Source: Lentisphaeria bacterium
GTDB taxonomy: Bacteria > Verrucomicrobiota > Lentisphaeria > Victivallales > UBA1829
Direction: 5' to 3'
DNA: 37,274 nt
Assembly: GCA_017615635.1 (NCBI GenBank)
Contig: JAFZZR010000170.1
Coordinates: forward strand, 1 to 37,274
Each line of letters opens with the position of its first letter. The first letter of the stretch is position 1. A model generated the notes under the pieces. That model was given only the letters and a program-made list of their open reading frames with translations. It did not search any database and was not told where the DNA came from. This document shows, one piece after another, positions 6,050 through 14,241 of this stretch. Made by a program: the position numbers and the translations under genes.

Positions 6050-8110
6050 TCAGTTTCCGATTTCGAATTCGTGCTTCCCGGGCGGCAGAGAAGCGCCGCG
6101 GAAACGTGCCTCGCAGCCTTCGGGAACGGATACGAAGTAACGGTATCCGCCGGAGGGCATCTTCTCCCATCGGACGGACAGTCCCCGGTACTCGGCTTCC
6201 AGAAATTCCAGGGATCCGCCGGGATGCGGATCGAGCGTGAAGTCGGGACGGATTCCCGCCGCGACTCCGATGATCCAATCCAGAACGGCGCCGTAGGCAT
6301 AGTGATTGAAGGAATTCATGCCGGGATCGCCGAATCCGGACTCGGGCGTCCAGCTGTTCCAGCGTTCCCATACGGTGGTGGCGCCGTGGAGAACGGGGAA
6401 AAGCCAGGAGGGACAGGTGGTCTGTTCCAGAAGAGCCCAGGCAGTATCGGCATGCCCGTTTTCGGAGAGAGCGTGCAGCAGATGGGGCGTCCCGAGGAAT
6501 CCGGTGGAAAGATGCATCCCCCGCGCTTCCCGGACGTGACGGTCCAGCGCATCCGCAACGGTCTGCCGCCGATCATCGTCGAGGAGCCGGAACCGGAGAG
6601 CCAGAGCCATGGCGGTCTGGGAGTGCAGATCGTTTTGGTAATTCGTCCGGAAGAAATTCCGGGCCATCCGTTCGCGGTACTCGAGGATCAGCCGGTTCTC
6701 CTCGTCGCCCAGGACCTGTGCGGCGCGGGCGGTAAGGTCGAGCGAACGGATGAGGAAGGCCGTGCCCAGGAACTCCTTCGGGGTATCGTCGTCGGCATTC
6801 AGCCAGTCGCCGAAGCGGGCCGGGGGAACGTGTCCCTGCCGGAACTGATTCCAGCGTGCGGCATTGAACCGGAGCATGGCGGCGTAGTTTTCCTCCAGCA
6901 CGGACGTGTCGCCCGTGAACTCGTACACGGTCCAGGGGCAGATCACTCCGGCATCGGCCCAGCCTGCCGTCCCGGCACTGCCGCCGAATCGTTCCAGCCA
7001 GGGCGCGACGATGGGGAACAAGCCATCCTCATCGCGGGCGGCCCGGACGTCTTTCAGCCAGCGGCGGAAAAACCGGGAGCAGTCGGTTAAATAATGGGCG
7101 GCCCGGACGAACACCTGGGCGTCGCCGGTCCATCCGACGCGCTCGTCCCGCTGAGGGCAGTCCGTAGGCACGTCGAGGGCGTTATCCAGCCAGCCCCAGC
7201 GGATGTTCTCCGCGAGTTTGGTGAGCAGAGGATTGGAACAGCGGAAGGAAAGATGTTCGGTGAAGTCCGTGTGGATCACGGCGGCTTCCGCCTCGAAACG
7301 ATCCGCCCCGCGCACCTCGAGATAGCGGAATCCGTGGAAGGTGAAATCCGGCTCGTAAAAGTCCTCGCCGCCCGTGGCGACAACGGTGTTTTCGGCTTTG
7401 GCGCCCCGCAGATTTTCCGTATAGAGCGAGCCGTCCGGATTCAGCATCTCCGCATGACGGATGACCACCTTCGTCCCCAGAGGCGCATGGAAACGGAGCC
7501 GTTCCCGGCCCGTCAGGTTCTGTCCGAAATCCACGATCGTCCCGGTAACGGAGACGGGCTTCAGGACGGCGCAGCAGCGGACGGGGATCCCGGAGAACGC
7601 CTCCAGCGGAAGCTCGAGCTTTTTCACGCCGACGGGCCGCCAGACCGTCCATTTCCAGGTAAGATCGCAGGATTCCCCCATGTAGATATCACTGTAAAGG
7701 AGAGGTCCGTCGGAGGAGCATTCCCATCGGCTGTCCGCGCCGAACCGTCCGCCGTCAGGGAGAGCCGCCTCGATCCAGAGCATGGGAACGCGGTCTTCCT
7801 TTCCGGCGATGTGCCCCGAATACCATCCGCCGCCCAGCAGGATCTCCAGCGTATGAGGTCCGGCGGGAACGGGACGTTCGAAACAGTGATATTCGGCGCG
7901 TTTCCGGTAGTCGCACCATCCGGGCGTGAACAGACTGTCCGTGATTCTTTCGCCGTCGAGCCGGCAGTCGAAAAGGCCCAGCGCGCCGACCTTGAGCCGG
8001 AGCAGTCCCCTGCCCGATTCAAAGGAACGGCGGAAGCACGTGACGGGTGAGAGTTTCTTGCCGGTGCTGACAGGATCGTACAGCCACGCCTGAATGCGGG
8101 ATGAGGACAT
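6050..8110 (-). CDS. GH78 alpha-L-rhamnosidase, cytoplasmic
   Basis: This 686-residue enzyme should release terminal alpha-L-rhamnose from glycosides by inversion. An N-terminal beta-sandwich (about 1-280, including the FGQN turn near 195-198) precedes an (alpha/alpha)6 barrel. The GH78 signature DCPQRDERVGWTGD covers residues 317-330, with E323 the expected general acid. TTVWERW near 578-584 supplies E582, the likely second catalytic Glu. A short beta domain closes the C terminus. There is no signal peptide, so it probably works in the cytoplasm on imported rhamnosides. It is shorter than many GH78 enzymes of about 900 residues and lacks extra N-terminal binding modules. The Shine-Dalgarno site before the chosen ATG is poor, so the exact start is less sure. 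It has its own promoter. Confidence 0.93.
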   Translation of the reverse strand: MSSSRIQAWLYDPVSTGKKLSPVTCFRRSFESGRGLLRLKVGALGLFDCRLDGERITDSLFTPGWCDYRKRAEYHCFERPVPAGPHTLEILLGGGWYSGHIAGKEDRVPMLWIEAALPDGGRFGADSRWECSSDGPLLYSDIYMGESCDLTWKWTVWRPVGVKKLELPLEAFSGIPVRCCAVLKPVSVTGTIVDFGQNLTGRERLRFHAPLGTKVVIRHAEMLNPDGSLYTENLRGAKAENTVVATGGEDFYEPDFTFHGFRYLEVRGADRFEAEAAVIHTDFTEHLSFRCSNPLLTKLAENIRWGWLDNALDVPTDCPQRDERVGWTGDAQVFVRAAHYLTDCSRFFRRWLKDVRAARDEDGLFPIVAPWLERFGGSAGTAGWADAGVICPWTVYEFTGDTSVLEENYAAMLRFNAARWNQFRQGHVPPARFGDWLNADDDTPKEFLGTAFLIRSLDLTARAAQVLGDEENRLILEYRERMARNFFRTNYQNDLHSQTAMALALRFRLLDDDRRQTVADALDRHVREARGMHLSTGFLGTPHLLHALSENGHADTAWALLEQTTCPSWLFPVLHGATTVWERWNSWTPESGFGDPGMNSFNHYAYGAVLDWIIGVAAGIRPDFTLDPHPGGSLEFLEAEYRGLSVRWEKMPSGGYRYFVSVPEGCEARFRGASLPPGKHEFEIGN

Positions 8111-8164
8111 TATACGGGGCCCTTTTCATGGTTTGAGAACAGTTGAAACCTTGCATTGCCGCGT

Positions 8165-8192
8165 AATATACAGCAAAATGGCCGGATTTCAA
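8165..8192 (-). promoter_or_regulatory. Promoter of the rhamnosidase gene
   Basis: On the minus strand TTGAAA (8187-8192), a 16-bp spacer and TATATT (8165-8170) lie about 55 bp before the rhamnosidase start codon. I see no clear palindromic operator next to it. Confidence 0.7.
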
Positions 8193-8246
8193 AGTATATC
8201 AACGGATGTCACCTGAAGTTTACCCTGCAATTTTTTCTTTTCGGAC

Positions 8247-8274
8247 TTGATTTTTCTTTTTCGACACGTATATT
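8247..8274 (+). promoter_or_regulatory. Promoter of the toxin-antitoxin operon
   Basis: TTGATT (8247-8252), a 16-bp spacer and TATATT (8269-8274) precede the antitoxin gene. ACACGT occurs at 8264-8269, overlapping the -10 box, and within the palindrome ACACGTGT at 8287-8294. These are possible sites for autoregulation by the antitoxin, as is usual for such operons. A strong AGGAGG (8301-8306) precedes the start codon. Confidence 0.65.
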
Positions 8275-8312
8275 ATGTTTGGAAGAACACGTGTAACAGC
8301 AGGAGGTGAATC

Positions 8313-8579
8313 ATGGCAATGTCGAAACTTACGCTGACCGCTCCGCCTGAAATCATTTCCCTCGCGGAAGAACAGGCCAAGGTCGAAAACACCAGTATTT
8401 CCGCTATGTTCGCCAACTTCATTCTGGCGAAGACAAGACTTCACTCCTGCCGTCGTTCCCGCCGGAAGGTCGGCCCCCTGACAAAATCCGTCACCGGGGT
8501 CGTAAAACTTCCGGAGGGGTTTGATGAAAAAGAGTTCATGAGCGATGTCTTTGCTGAAAAATACGGACTCGGCAAATGA
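8313..8579 (+). CDS. DUF6364-like antitoxin
   Basis: The 88-residue protein opens with a short beta-strand and helix pattern (KLTLTAPPEIISLAEEQAKVENTSISAMFANF) typical of ribbon-helix-helix DNA-binding antitoxins, and looks like the DUF6364 type. The C-terminal part (about 45-88), with basic then acidic residues, would wrap and block the toxin. Its stop overlaps the PIN toxin start by 4 bp (ATGA), so the two are translationally coupled with antitoxin first. AGGAGG lies 6 bp before the ATG; a second in-frame Met at residue 3 is a possible alternative start. Confidence 0.82.
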   Translation: MAMSKLTLTAPPEIISLAEEQAKVENTSISAMFANFILAKTRLHSCRRSRRKVGPLTKSVTGVVKLPEGFDEKEFMSDVFAEKYGLGK

Positions 8580-8989
8580 AACTTTTTCTGGATACGAATG
8601 TTGTTATCGATGTGATAGCGGCCAGGGAACCTTTTGTCGCGGATTCGCGTTCGATTTTCGATCTTTGCGAGACCGGCAAAGCGGAAGGCGCCGTTTCCGC
8701 ACTGACGTTTTGCACCGTTTCCTACGTGCTGCGCAAATTTGTCACTCCGGGAACGATGCGGACGAAACTTCAGGCTCTCAGAAATATCCTGACGCCCGTC
8801 GATCTGACCGTCTCCTTGCTGGATAAAGCCATCTCCTCCCCGATAAACGACTTCGAAGACGGCGTTCAGTTTTACTCCGCTGTGTACAGTGAGGCAGATT
8901 ACATCATTACGCGGAACGCGAGGCATTTTCCGCAGGATGATATCCCGGTTCTGACGCCGACGGCATTTCTGGCTCTGACGCCGCAGTGA
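8576..8989 (+). CDS. PIN-domain toxin ribonuclease (VapC-like)
   Basis: The 137-residue protein is a PIN-domain nuclease, expected to cut RNA (often tRNA or rRNA) in a metal-dependent way when its antitoxin is lost. The fold's opening strand LFLDTNVVIDV gives D6 and N8. INDFEDGVQFYSA near 90-102 gives D95, and the late motif YIITRNARHF near 109-118 matches the PIN signature, though with Asn where many have Asp. The second acidic ligand around residues 40-46 (SALTFCT) is not obvious. The gene overlaps the antitoxin by 4 bp. A short hairpin follows it. Confidence 0.86.
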   Translation: MKLFLDTNVVIDVIAAREPFVADSRSIFDLCETGKAEGAVSALTFCTVSYVLRKFVTPGTMRTKLQALRNILTPVDLTVSLLDKAISSPINDFEDGVQFYSAVYSEADYIITRNARHFPQDDIPVLTPTAFLALTPQ

Positions 8990-8999
8990 TTTCCTCCTG

Positions 9000-9020
9000 A
9001 AGCCGCCGCATTCGGCTTTT
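9000..9020 (+). terminator. Weak terminator candidate after the toxin gene
   Basis: A 6-bp stem (AAGCCG at 9000-9005 with CGGCTT at 9013-9018) has a 7-base loop and is followed by only two more T residues. It lies 11 bp past the PIN toxin stop codon and would separate this operon from typA. Confidence 0.4.
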
Positions 9021-9080
9021 GCCTCGCATGAAAAGGACGTAAAAGGGGGAACAAAAGTTCCGATTTTCTCATTGTACGAG

Positions 9081-9109
9081 TGGAAAAAGCGGCATTCATG
9101 CAGTATATT
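9081..9109 (+). promoter_or_regulatory. Possible typA promoter
   Basis: TGGAAA (9081-9086), a 17-bp spacer and TATATT (9104-9109) are the best match upstream of typA. The -35 box is poor. The -10 box sits inside a 23-bp near-palindrome, which suggests regulation rather than constitutive firing. The leader would be about 95 bases. Confidence 0.4.
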
Positions 9110-9120
9110 ATATGCTGCAT
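9098..9120. promoter_or_regulatory. 23-bp near-perfect palindrome upstream of typA
   Basis: Arms ATGCAG (9098-9103) and CTGCAT (9115-9120) flank a TATATTATATG centre. Ten of the eleven base pairs about the centre match. It covers the probable -10 box, so a bound dimer should block transcription of typA and the two genes behind it. The binding protein is unknown. Confidence 0.6.
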
Positions 9121-9212
9121 TGTTCGTTCGCGATCCTGCGGGACGGGAAGAAGATGAACGGGACGGACAGCGGAACAACATCAAACACATCAAATGTGAG
9201 CAGGCGGGTTCT

Positions 9213-11036
9213 ATGCGCAAAATCAGAAACATTGCAATCATCGCCCACGTGGACCACGGGAAAACGACCCTGGTGGATGAAATCATCAAGCAGGCGAAAC
9301 TTTTCCGCGACAATCAGGAAATGCAGACGTGCTTTCTCGACAGCAATCCTCTGGAACGCGAAAGAGGCATCACCATTCTGGCGAAAAATATCAGTGTGAA
9401 CTACAAAGGGGTGAAGATCAACGTGATCGACACGCCCGGCCACAGCGATTTCGGCGGACAGGTGGAGCGGGTCCTGAATATGGCCGACGGAGCACTGCTG
9501 CTGGTGGACGCGGCGGAAGGCCCCCTGCCCCAGACGAGATTCGTGCTGGACAAGGCGCTGAAGCTGGGACTCAAGCCGCTGGTGGTCATCAACAAGATCG
9601 ACCGTCCGGACGCCCGGCCGCAGGAAGTGCTCAACGAGGTCTTCGATCTCTTCATCGATCTGAACGCCACGGAAGAGCAGCTGGACTTCCCCGTCATCTA
9701 CGCCAGCGGACGCAACGGCTGGGCCGTGCGCGACCTGGAAAAGGATCCGCGTGACTCCATTCTGCCGCTCATGGACGCCATTCTGGAATACATACCGGAG
9801 CCGAAAGTCCTCGAAGGGCCGGTGCAGATCCAGGTCTCGACCATCGACTACAACGACTTCGTCGGACGTATCGGGATCGGCCGGATCCATCGCGGGACGC
9901 TGGCGATCAACAAGCCACTGGTGCTGATCAAACGGACCGGGGAACGCGTTCCGACGCAGCTGAAGCAGCTTTTCACCTTCGAAGGGATCAGCCGGAAGCA
10001 GACCGAAAGCACGGAATGCGGCGATATCTGCGCGCTGGTCGGCGTGGAAAATCTGGATATCGGCGACACCATTGCGGACGCGGAACAGCCGGAAGCGCTG
10101 CCGCCCATTGCCATCGACGAACCTACGATCTCCATGCTTTTCCGGGTCAACGACTCGCCGCTCTTCGGACAGGAAGGAAAATTCATCAGCAGCCGTCATA
10201 TCCGGGAACGTCTCTTCAAGGAGGCGGAGCGCGACGTGGCGCTGCGCGTGGAAGAGGCGGGCGGCGACGCCTTCAAGGTGAGCGGACGCGGCGTGCTGCA
10301 TATTTCGATCCTCATCGAAAACATGCGGCGGGAAGGCTACGAACTGACCGTGGCCCAGCCGCATGTCATTACGAAAGTCATAGACGGCGTGAAAAACGAA
10401 CCGATCGAGCTTCTGACCGTGGACGTGCAGGACTCGGCCGCCGGCAAGGTCATCGAACTGGTGGGCCAGAGACGCGGCGAAATGCTCAAGATGGAACAGC
10501 GCGGCGGACGTCAGCTGCTGGAATTCACGATCCCGACCCGGGGTATCATCGGACTCAGCAGCAAGATCATGAACGCCTCGGCCGGACAGGCGGTCATATC
10601 CCATCGGTACGATCACTACGAACCCTTCCGCGGCGACATTCCCTCGCGCACCAGCGGCGTTATGATCAGCATGGGTCACGGATTTGCCGAAGCCTACGCC
10701 ATTGACGGACTCCAGCTGCGCGGCACGTTCTTCATCGATCCGGGCACGGAGACGTATGAAGGAATGATCGTGGGCCAGCATTGCACGGAGGACGATCTGG
10801 AAGTCAACCTTCAGCGTGCGAAACGCCTTTCCAACATGCGGGCCTCCGGATCCGACCGGAATCTGAAGATCGCACCGGCGCAGAAACTGAGTCTGGAAGA
10901 ATCCCTGGAGTATATCGGGGACGACGAATATGTGGAAGTCACGCCGAAGAACGTGCGACTCCGTAAAATTCTGCTCCATGAGATCGACCGCCGCCGCGCC
11001 CGGTATGCGAAGAACAAAGCCCAGGCGGAAAAGTAA
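9213..11036 (+). CDS. typA: TypA/BipA ribosome-binding translational GTPase
   Basis: From the chosen ATG the product is 607 residues, the normal TypA/BipA length. TypA binds the 70S ribosome, helps 50S assembly at low temperature and supports stress responses. The G-domain motifs are intact: AHVDHGKTT at 11-19, ERGITI, DTPGHSDFGG and NKIDRPDA. The EF-G-like domains and the TypA-specific C-terminal domain (SSKIMNASAGQ, ending in a basic tail) follow. The frame is open upstream to 9072, but those 47 residues resemble no TypA and cross the palindrome, so 9213 is preferred. The gene lies 2 bp before the ABC-F gene, so the two are probably translated together. Confidence 0.96.
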   Translation: MRKIRNIAIIAHVDHGKTTLVDEIIKQAKLFRDNQEMQTCFLDSNPLERERGITILAKNISVNYKGVKINVIDTPGHSDFGGQVERVLNMADGALLLVDAAEGPLPQTRFVLDKALKLGLKPLVVINKIDRPDARPQEVLNEVFDLFIDLNATEEQLDFPVIYASGRNGWAVRDLEKDPRDSILPLMDAILEYIPEPKVLEGPVQIQVSTIDYNDFVGRIGIGRIHRGTLAINKPLVLIKRTGERVPTQLKQLFTFEGISRKQTESTECGDICALVGVENLDIGDTIADAEQPEALPPIAIDEPTISMLFRVNDSPLFGQEGKFISSRHIRERLFKEAERDVALRVEEAGGDAFKVSGRGVLHISILIENMRREGYELTVAQPHVITKVIDGVKNEPIELLTVDVQDSAAGKVIELVGQRRGEMLKMEQRGGRQLLEFTIPTRGIIGLSSKIMNASAGQAVISHRYDHYEPFRGDIPSRTSGVMISMGHGFAEAYAIDGLQLRGTFFIDPGTETYEGMIVGQHCTEDDLEVNLQRAKRLSNMRASGSDRNLKIAPAQKLSLEESLEYIGDDEYVEVTPKNVRLRKILLHEIDRRRARYAKNKAQAEK

Positions 11037-11038
11037 GC

Positions 11039-13045
11039 ATGCTCGATTTCCGGAATGTCAGCAAACTCCTCGGAGGGCGGGACATCTTCCGCAGCGCCTC
11101 GTTCCGCGTCAACCGGGGCGAGCGCGTAGGCGTAGTCGGTCCGAACGGAGCCGGAAAAACCACGCTTTTCTCCCTCATCGCCGGGGATATGACACCGGAC
11201 GCCGGGGACGTGGTGATGCCCGAGAAGATACGCCTGGGATATCTGCGTCAGCAATTGCCCTCCGCCGGGCCGGAAACGGAACTTCTCGCCTATGTGGAGG
11301 AAGCCTCCGGCGAACTGCCTGCGATCCACGCCGAGATCGAGGCGCTGGAACGTCGTCTTGCCGAAACGCCCGGTAATGCCGGACTGCTGAACTCGCTGGG
11401 CGAACTGCAGAGCCGCTACGAACATCTGGGCGGGTACGATATGCGCCACCGCGCACAGGCGGCGCTGGCCGGTCTCGGATTCGATCCCGATACCTTCTCC
11501 CGTCCCCTCGCCTCCTTCTCCGGCGGATGGCAGATGCGCGCCTCCATGGCCCGTGTTCTGCTGGGCGAACCCGACCTCCTGCTGCTGGATGAGCCCTCCA
11601 ACTATCTGGATATCCCCGCCGTGGAATGGCTTCAGCATCGTCTGAAATCCTACGAGGGGACCCTCATGCTGATCTCCCACGACAGGTTCCTTCTGAATTC
11701 CCTGACCGACGTCACGCTGGAAGTCAACAGCGGCGCCGTGACCCGGTATCCGGGCGGATACACCTATTACGTCCGGGAGCGTGCGGCCCGGCAGGAGCAG
11801 AGCGAGGCCGCCCGGAAGAACATCGAAAAGAGACGGCATCAGCTTCAGGACAATATCAACCGTTTCCGGGCCAAGGCGACCAAGGCCGCGCAGGTGCAGT
11901 CCTGGATCAAAATGCTGGAAAAGATCGAAGACGCCGATATACCGGAGCAGCTTCATTTCGAGGGGACGATCCGGATCCCGGAGCCGCCGCCGTGCGGGAT
12001 CGAGGCGTTCCGTCTGGAGCACGTATCCCACACTTACGACGGGGAACGATTCATCTTCCGCGACCTCTCGCTGGAAGTCCCGAGCGGAGAGAAGATCGGG
12101 ATCGTAGGCTACAACGGCATGGGCAAAACAACGCTGCTGAAGATCATCGCCGGACGGATGCAGCCGGCCGAAGGCAGCGTCCGGATCGGACATAAGGTCA
12201 TCACCGGCTATCAGGCACAGGAATTCGGAGAGATCCTGCCCGGCGAAAAAAAGGCGTTCGACGTGGTGAAAGACGCCGCGGGCGGCGATCTTCCCTCCCA
12301 GCGGATCCGGGAGATCCTGGGTGCCTTCGGATTCACCGGCGACAGCGCGCTCAAGACCTGTTCCGTTCTCTCCGGCGGTGAAAAGATCCGACTCTGCTTC
12401 GCCCGGATCTTCGTGCGTCCGCCCAATCTGCTGATCCTGGACGAGCCGACCACCCATCTGGACGTATCGGCCCGGGAGGCTCTTCAGAACGCCCTGCTCA
12501 AATATCCCGGCACGGTCTGTCTGGTCAGTCACGATGTGGAATTTCTCCGGGGCTCTGTCACCTCCATTCTGGAAATGACCCGGTCCGGCATCCGCAGGTA
12601 TCCCGGCGGCTTCGATTACTACCGGGAAAAGAAGGCGGAAGAAGAGGCCGCCGCGCAGCTTCGGGAGAAGGCGGCAGGTGGATCCGCGGACGCTCCGGCG
12701 GACGCTCCGGCAGGCGTCTCGTCGGACAATCCGGAAAGCCAGGCGGCCGTCGGGAACCGGAAGGATCTCCGGCGGGAGAAGGCGGCCCGGCGCAACGAAC
12801 TGGCGCCGAAGAAACGCAAGCTGGAGAAAGAGGTGGCGCGTCTGGAAAAGATCATAGCCGACGGCGAACGGGAAAAAGAAGAGATCATGGCGTCGTTCGC
12901 CCGGGGCGATCTGGATCCCGCAGCCATTCCGGAGAAAAACAAGCGGATCAAGGAAATCGATTACGATATTTCCAAGGCCATGCTGGAATGGGAACAGGCG
13001 GCGGCCGATCTGGAAGAGTTCCGCAGAGAATACGATTCCATCTGA
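11039..13045 (+). CDS. ABC-F family ATPase (translation factor type)
   Basis: This 668-residue soluble protein has two ABC ATPase domains and no membrane segments, the ABC-F plan. These proteins bind the ribosomal E site to rescue stalled translation or protect from antibiotics. Domain 1 has Walker A GPNGAGKTT, signature FSGGW and Walker B LLLLDEPSNYLD. Domain 2 has GYNGMGKTT, LSGGEK and LLILDEPTTHLD. Both have a switch His in SHD. The charged linker between them (about 255-315) is the P-site tRNA interaction region. A long C-terminal extension holds an Ala/Asp/Pro-rich spacer and a coiled coil (about 575-665), as in the Uup/YdiF/YheS groups. Its position between typA and a SpoU methyltransferase supports a ribosome role over efflux. 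Subfamily is not certain. Confidence 0.93.
   Translation: MLDFRNVSKLLGGRDIFRSASFRVNRGERVGVVGPNGAGKTTLFSLIAGDMTPDAGDVVMPEKIRLGYLRQQLPSAGPETELLAYVEEASGELPAIHAEIEALERRLAETPGNAGLLNSLGELQSRYEHLGGYDMRHRAQAALAGLGFDPDTFSRPLASFSGGWQMRASMARVLLGEPDLLLLDEPSNYLDIPAVEWLQHRLKSYEGTLMLISHDRFLLNSLTDVTLEVNSGAVTRYPGGYTYYVRERAARQEQSEAARKNIEKRRHQLQDNINRFRAKATKAAQVQSWIKMLEKIEDADIPEQLHFEGTIRIPEPPPCGIEAFRLEHVSHTYDGERFIFRDLSLEVPSGEKIGIVGYNGMGKTTLLKIIAGRMQPAEGSVRIGHKVITGYQAQEFGEILPGEKKAFDVVKDAAGGDLPSQRIREILGAFGFTGDSALKTCSVLSGGEKIRLCFARIFVRPPNLLILDEPTTHLDVSAREALQNALLKYPGTVCLVSHDVEFLRGSVTSILEMTRSGIRRYPGGFDYYREKKAEEEAAAQLREKAAGGSADAPADAPAGVSSDNPESQAAVGNRKDLRREKAARRNELAPKKRKLEKEVARLEKIIADGEREKEEIMASFARGDLDPAAIPEKNKRIKEIDYDISKAMLEWEQAAADLEEFRREYDSI
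12676..12699 (+). repeat. Two tandem 12-bp repeats in the ABC-F linker
   Basis: GCGGACGCTCCG occurs twice in perfect tandem and encodes a repeated Ala-Asp-Ala-Pro in the flexible linker before the C-terminal coiled coil. Being in frame, copy number could vary without breaking the gene. Confidence 0.8.
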
Positions 13046-13062
13046 CCTGGAGGAGAAAAGAA

Positions 13063-13872
13063 ATGCTGTTGACCAGTGCGAAAAATCCGAAGGTGAAAAG
13101 CGCATACGAACTGCGTGAACGCGGCGAGCGGGACGCCCGCGGCGTGACGCTGCTGGAAGGATACCGGGAGCTTTCCCGGGGCCATGCCGCCGGGATCCCC
13201 ATGAAGGAAGTCTTCTACTGTCCCGAAATGTTTCTGGGCCGGAACGAGGGCGCACTGCTCAAGACGCTGGAGGACTCCGGCGCGGTGCTGTACGAATGCT
13301 CGCCGGATATCCTGCGAAAACTGGCCTACCGGGACCGTCCGGAGGGACTTATCGCCGTAGCGGAGATGAAGCATAAAACCCTGGCGGATATCCCGGCGAA
13401 GCCCGGCGGACTCTATCTGGTGGCGGAGACCATCGAAAAGCCGGGGAATCTCGGCTCGATCCTGCGAAGCGCGGACGCCGTGGCCGCCACCGCGGTCATT
13501 GTCTGCGACAAACGGACGGACCTGTTCAATCCCAACGTGATCCGAGCCAGCACGGGCGCCATTTTCTCCATGCCCGTGGCGGAAACGACCTCCGAAGAGG
13601 CGCTGGCCTGGCTGAAGGATCTGGGGATCCGCACTCTGGCCGCCACGCCGCACACCGACTTCAAGCACACCGAGGCCGATATGAAGTCCGGGGTCGCCAT
13701 CGTGGTCGGTGCCGAGCAGTACGGTCTTTCTCCCTTCTGGATGGATTCCGCGGACATCAAAGTCGTCATTCCCATGCTGGGCCGCATGGATTCCCTGAAC
13801 GTGGCCACCGCCGCCACCATTCTGCTATACGAAGCCGCACGCCAGAGGAACTGGAGTACGGAATCCAATTGA
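13063..13872 (+). CDS. SpoU/TrmH-family RNA 2'-O-ribose methyltransferase
   Basis: The 269-residue product is a SPOUT-class methyltransferase that uses S-adenosylmethionine to methylate a ribose 2'-OH, probably in 23S rRNA. The N-terminal 100 residues form an L30e-like RNA-binding domain (LLTSAKNPKVKSA at the start). The SpoU knot has motif 1 (EKPGNLGSILRSADA), motif 2 (VVGAEQYGLS) and motif 3 (IPMLGRMDSLNVATAATILLYE), with the conserved Asn-Arg pair, Glu and Ser-Leu-Asn. The frame is open upstream into the ABC-F gene, but GGAGGAG just before 13063 marks the real start. It lies 17 bp after the ABC-F gene, in the typA operon. The exact target nucleotide cannot be read from sequence. Confidence 0.9.
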   Translation: MLLTSAKNPKVKSAYELRERGERDARGVTLLEGYRELSRGHAAGIPMKEVFYCPEMFLGRNEGALLKTLEDSGAVLYECSPDILRKLAYRDRPEGLIAVAEMKHKTLADIPAKPGGLYLVAETIEKPGNLGSILRSADAVAATAVIVCDKRTDLFNPNVIRASTGAIFSMPVAETTSEEALAWLKDLGIRTLAATPHTDFKHTEADMKSGVAIVVGAEQYGLSPFWMDSADIKVVIPMLGRMDSLNVATAATILLYEAARQRNWSTESN

Positions 13873-13885
13873 TCCACGGTCCGGA

Positions 13886-14146
13886 TCAGTTCAACGGGCC
13901 GGTGCCCGAGGGAGCCGCCCCCTGCTGACGGATCCACATTTCCACGGTGGGTTCCAGAAGAAAATCCTCCAGCTCTTCATCCACCTCGAAAGCATGATTG
14001 CAGAAGGGACAGCAAGAGAAGTTTTCGATGTCCAGCTGGCGAAGCTGCTCGCCGCATTTCGGACAGACAAGATACCGTTCCGAAAAGAATGCTTCCGTAT
14101 TTCTGTCCGTCCGGAACGTGTATTGCGTTTTGTCTTTGTTATCCAT
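13886..14146 (-). CDS. Small zinc-ribbon protein of unknown function
   Basis: The 86-residue protein contains a four-cysteine zinc ribbon: CPKCG and CPFC, about 20 residues apart, in the middle. The N terminus is polar and charged and the C terminus acidic (VDEELEDFLLEP). I do not recognise a family beyond the ribbon; it could act in RNA, DNA or protein binding. The frame is open up to 14185, but the predicted promoter places the transcript start near that codon, so the ATG at 14146 with GGAAGAAGA before it is preferred. It follows metW on the same strand but has its own promoter, and it converges on the SpoU gene with a 13-bp gap. Confidence 0.72.
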   Translation of the reverse strand: MDNKDKTQYTFRTDRNTEAFFSERYLVCPKCGEQLRQLDIENFSCCPFCNHAFEVDEELEDFLLEPTVEMWIRQQGAAPSGTGPLN

Positions 14147-14191
14147 TTTCTTCTTCCGTATCCTTCGCGATCGACATGAATCCAAGGTCCT

Positions 14192-14219
14192 ACTATACTC
14201 CGGAAAAGGAAAAATGCAA
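14192..14219 (-). promoter_or_regulatory. Promoter of the zinc-ribbon gene
   Basis: On the minus strand TTGCAT (14214-14219), a 16-bp spacer and TATAGT (14192-14197) lie in the gap after metW. The expected start near 14185 leaves a leader of about 39 bases to the chosen ATG. Confidence 0.6.
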
Positions 14220-14241
14220 GTTCGTCTTCCGGCTCCGGATG

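Noticed and set aside
9072..9212. Longer start for typA
   Set aside because: The extra 47 residues are not TypA-like and would begin upstream of the putative -10 box and palindrome.
10811..13255. Minus-strand open frame of 814 codons opposite the ABC-F gene
   Set aside because: It is antisense to typA, the ABC-F gene and the SpoU gene, which have clear family motifs. Long antisense frames are common in GC-rich DNA, and its protein resembles nothing known.
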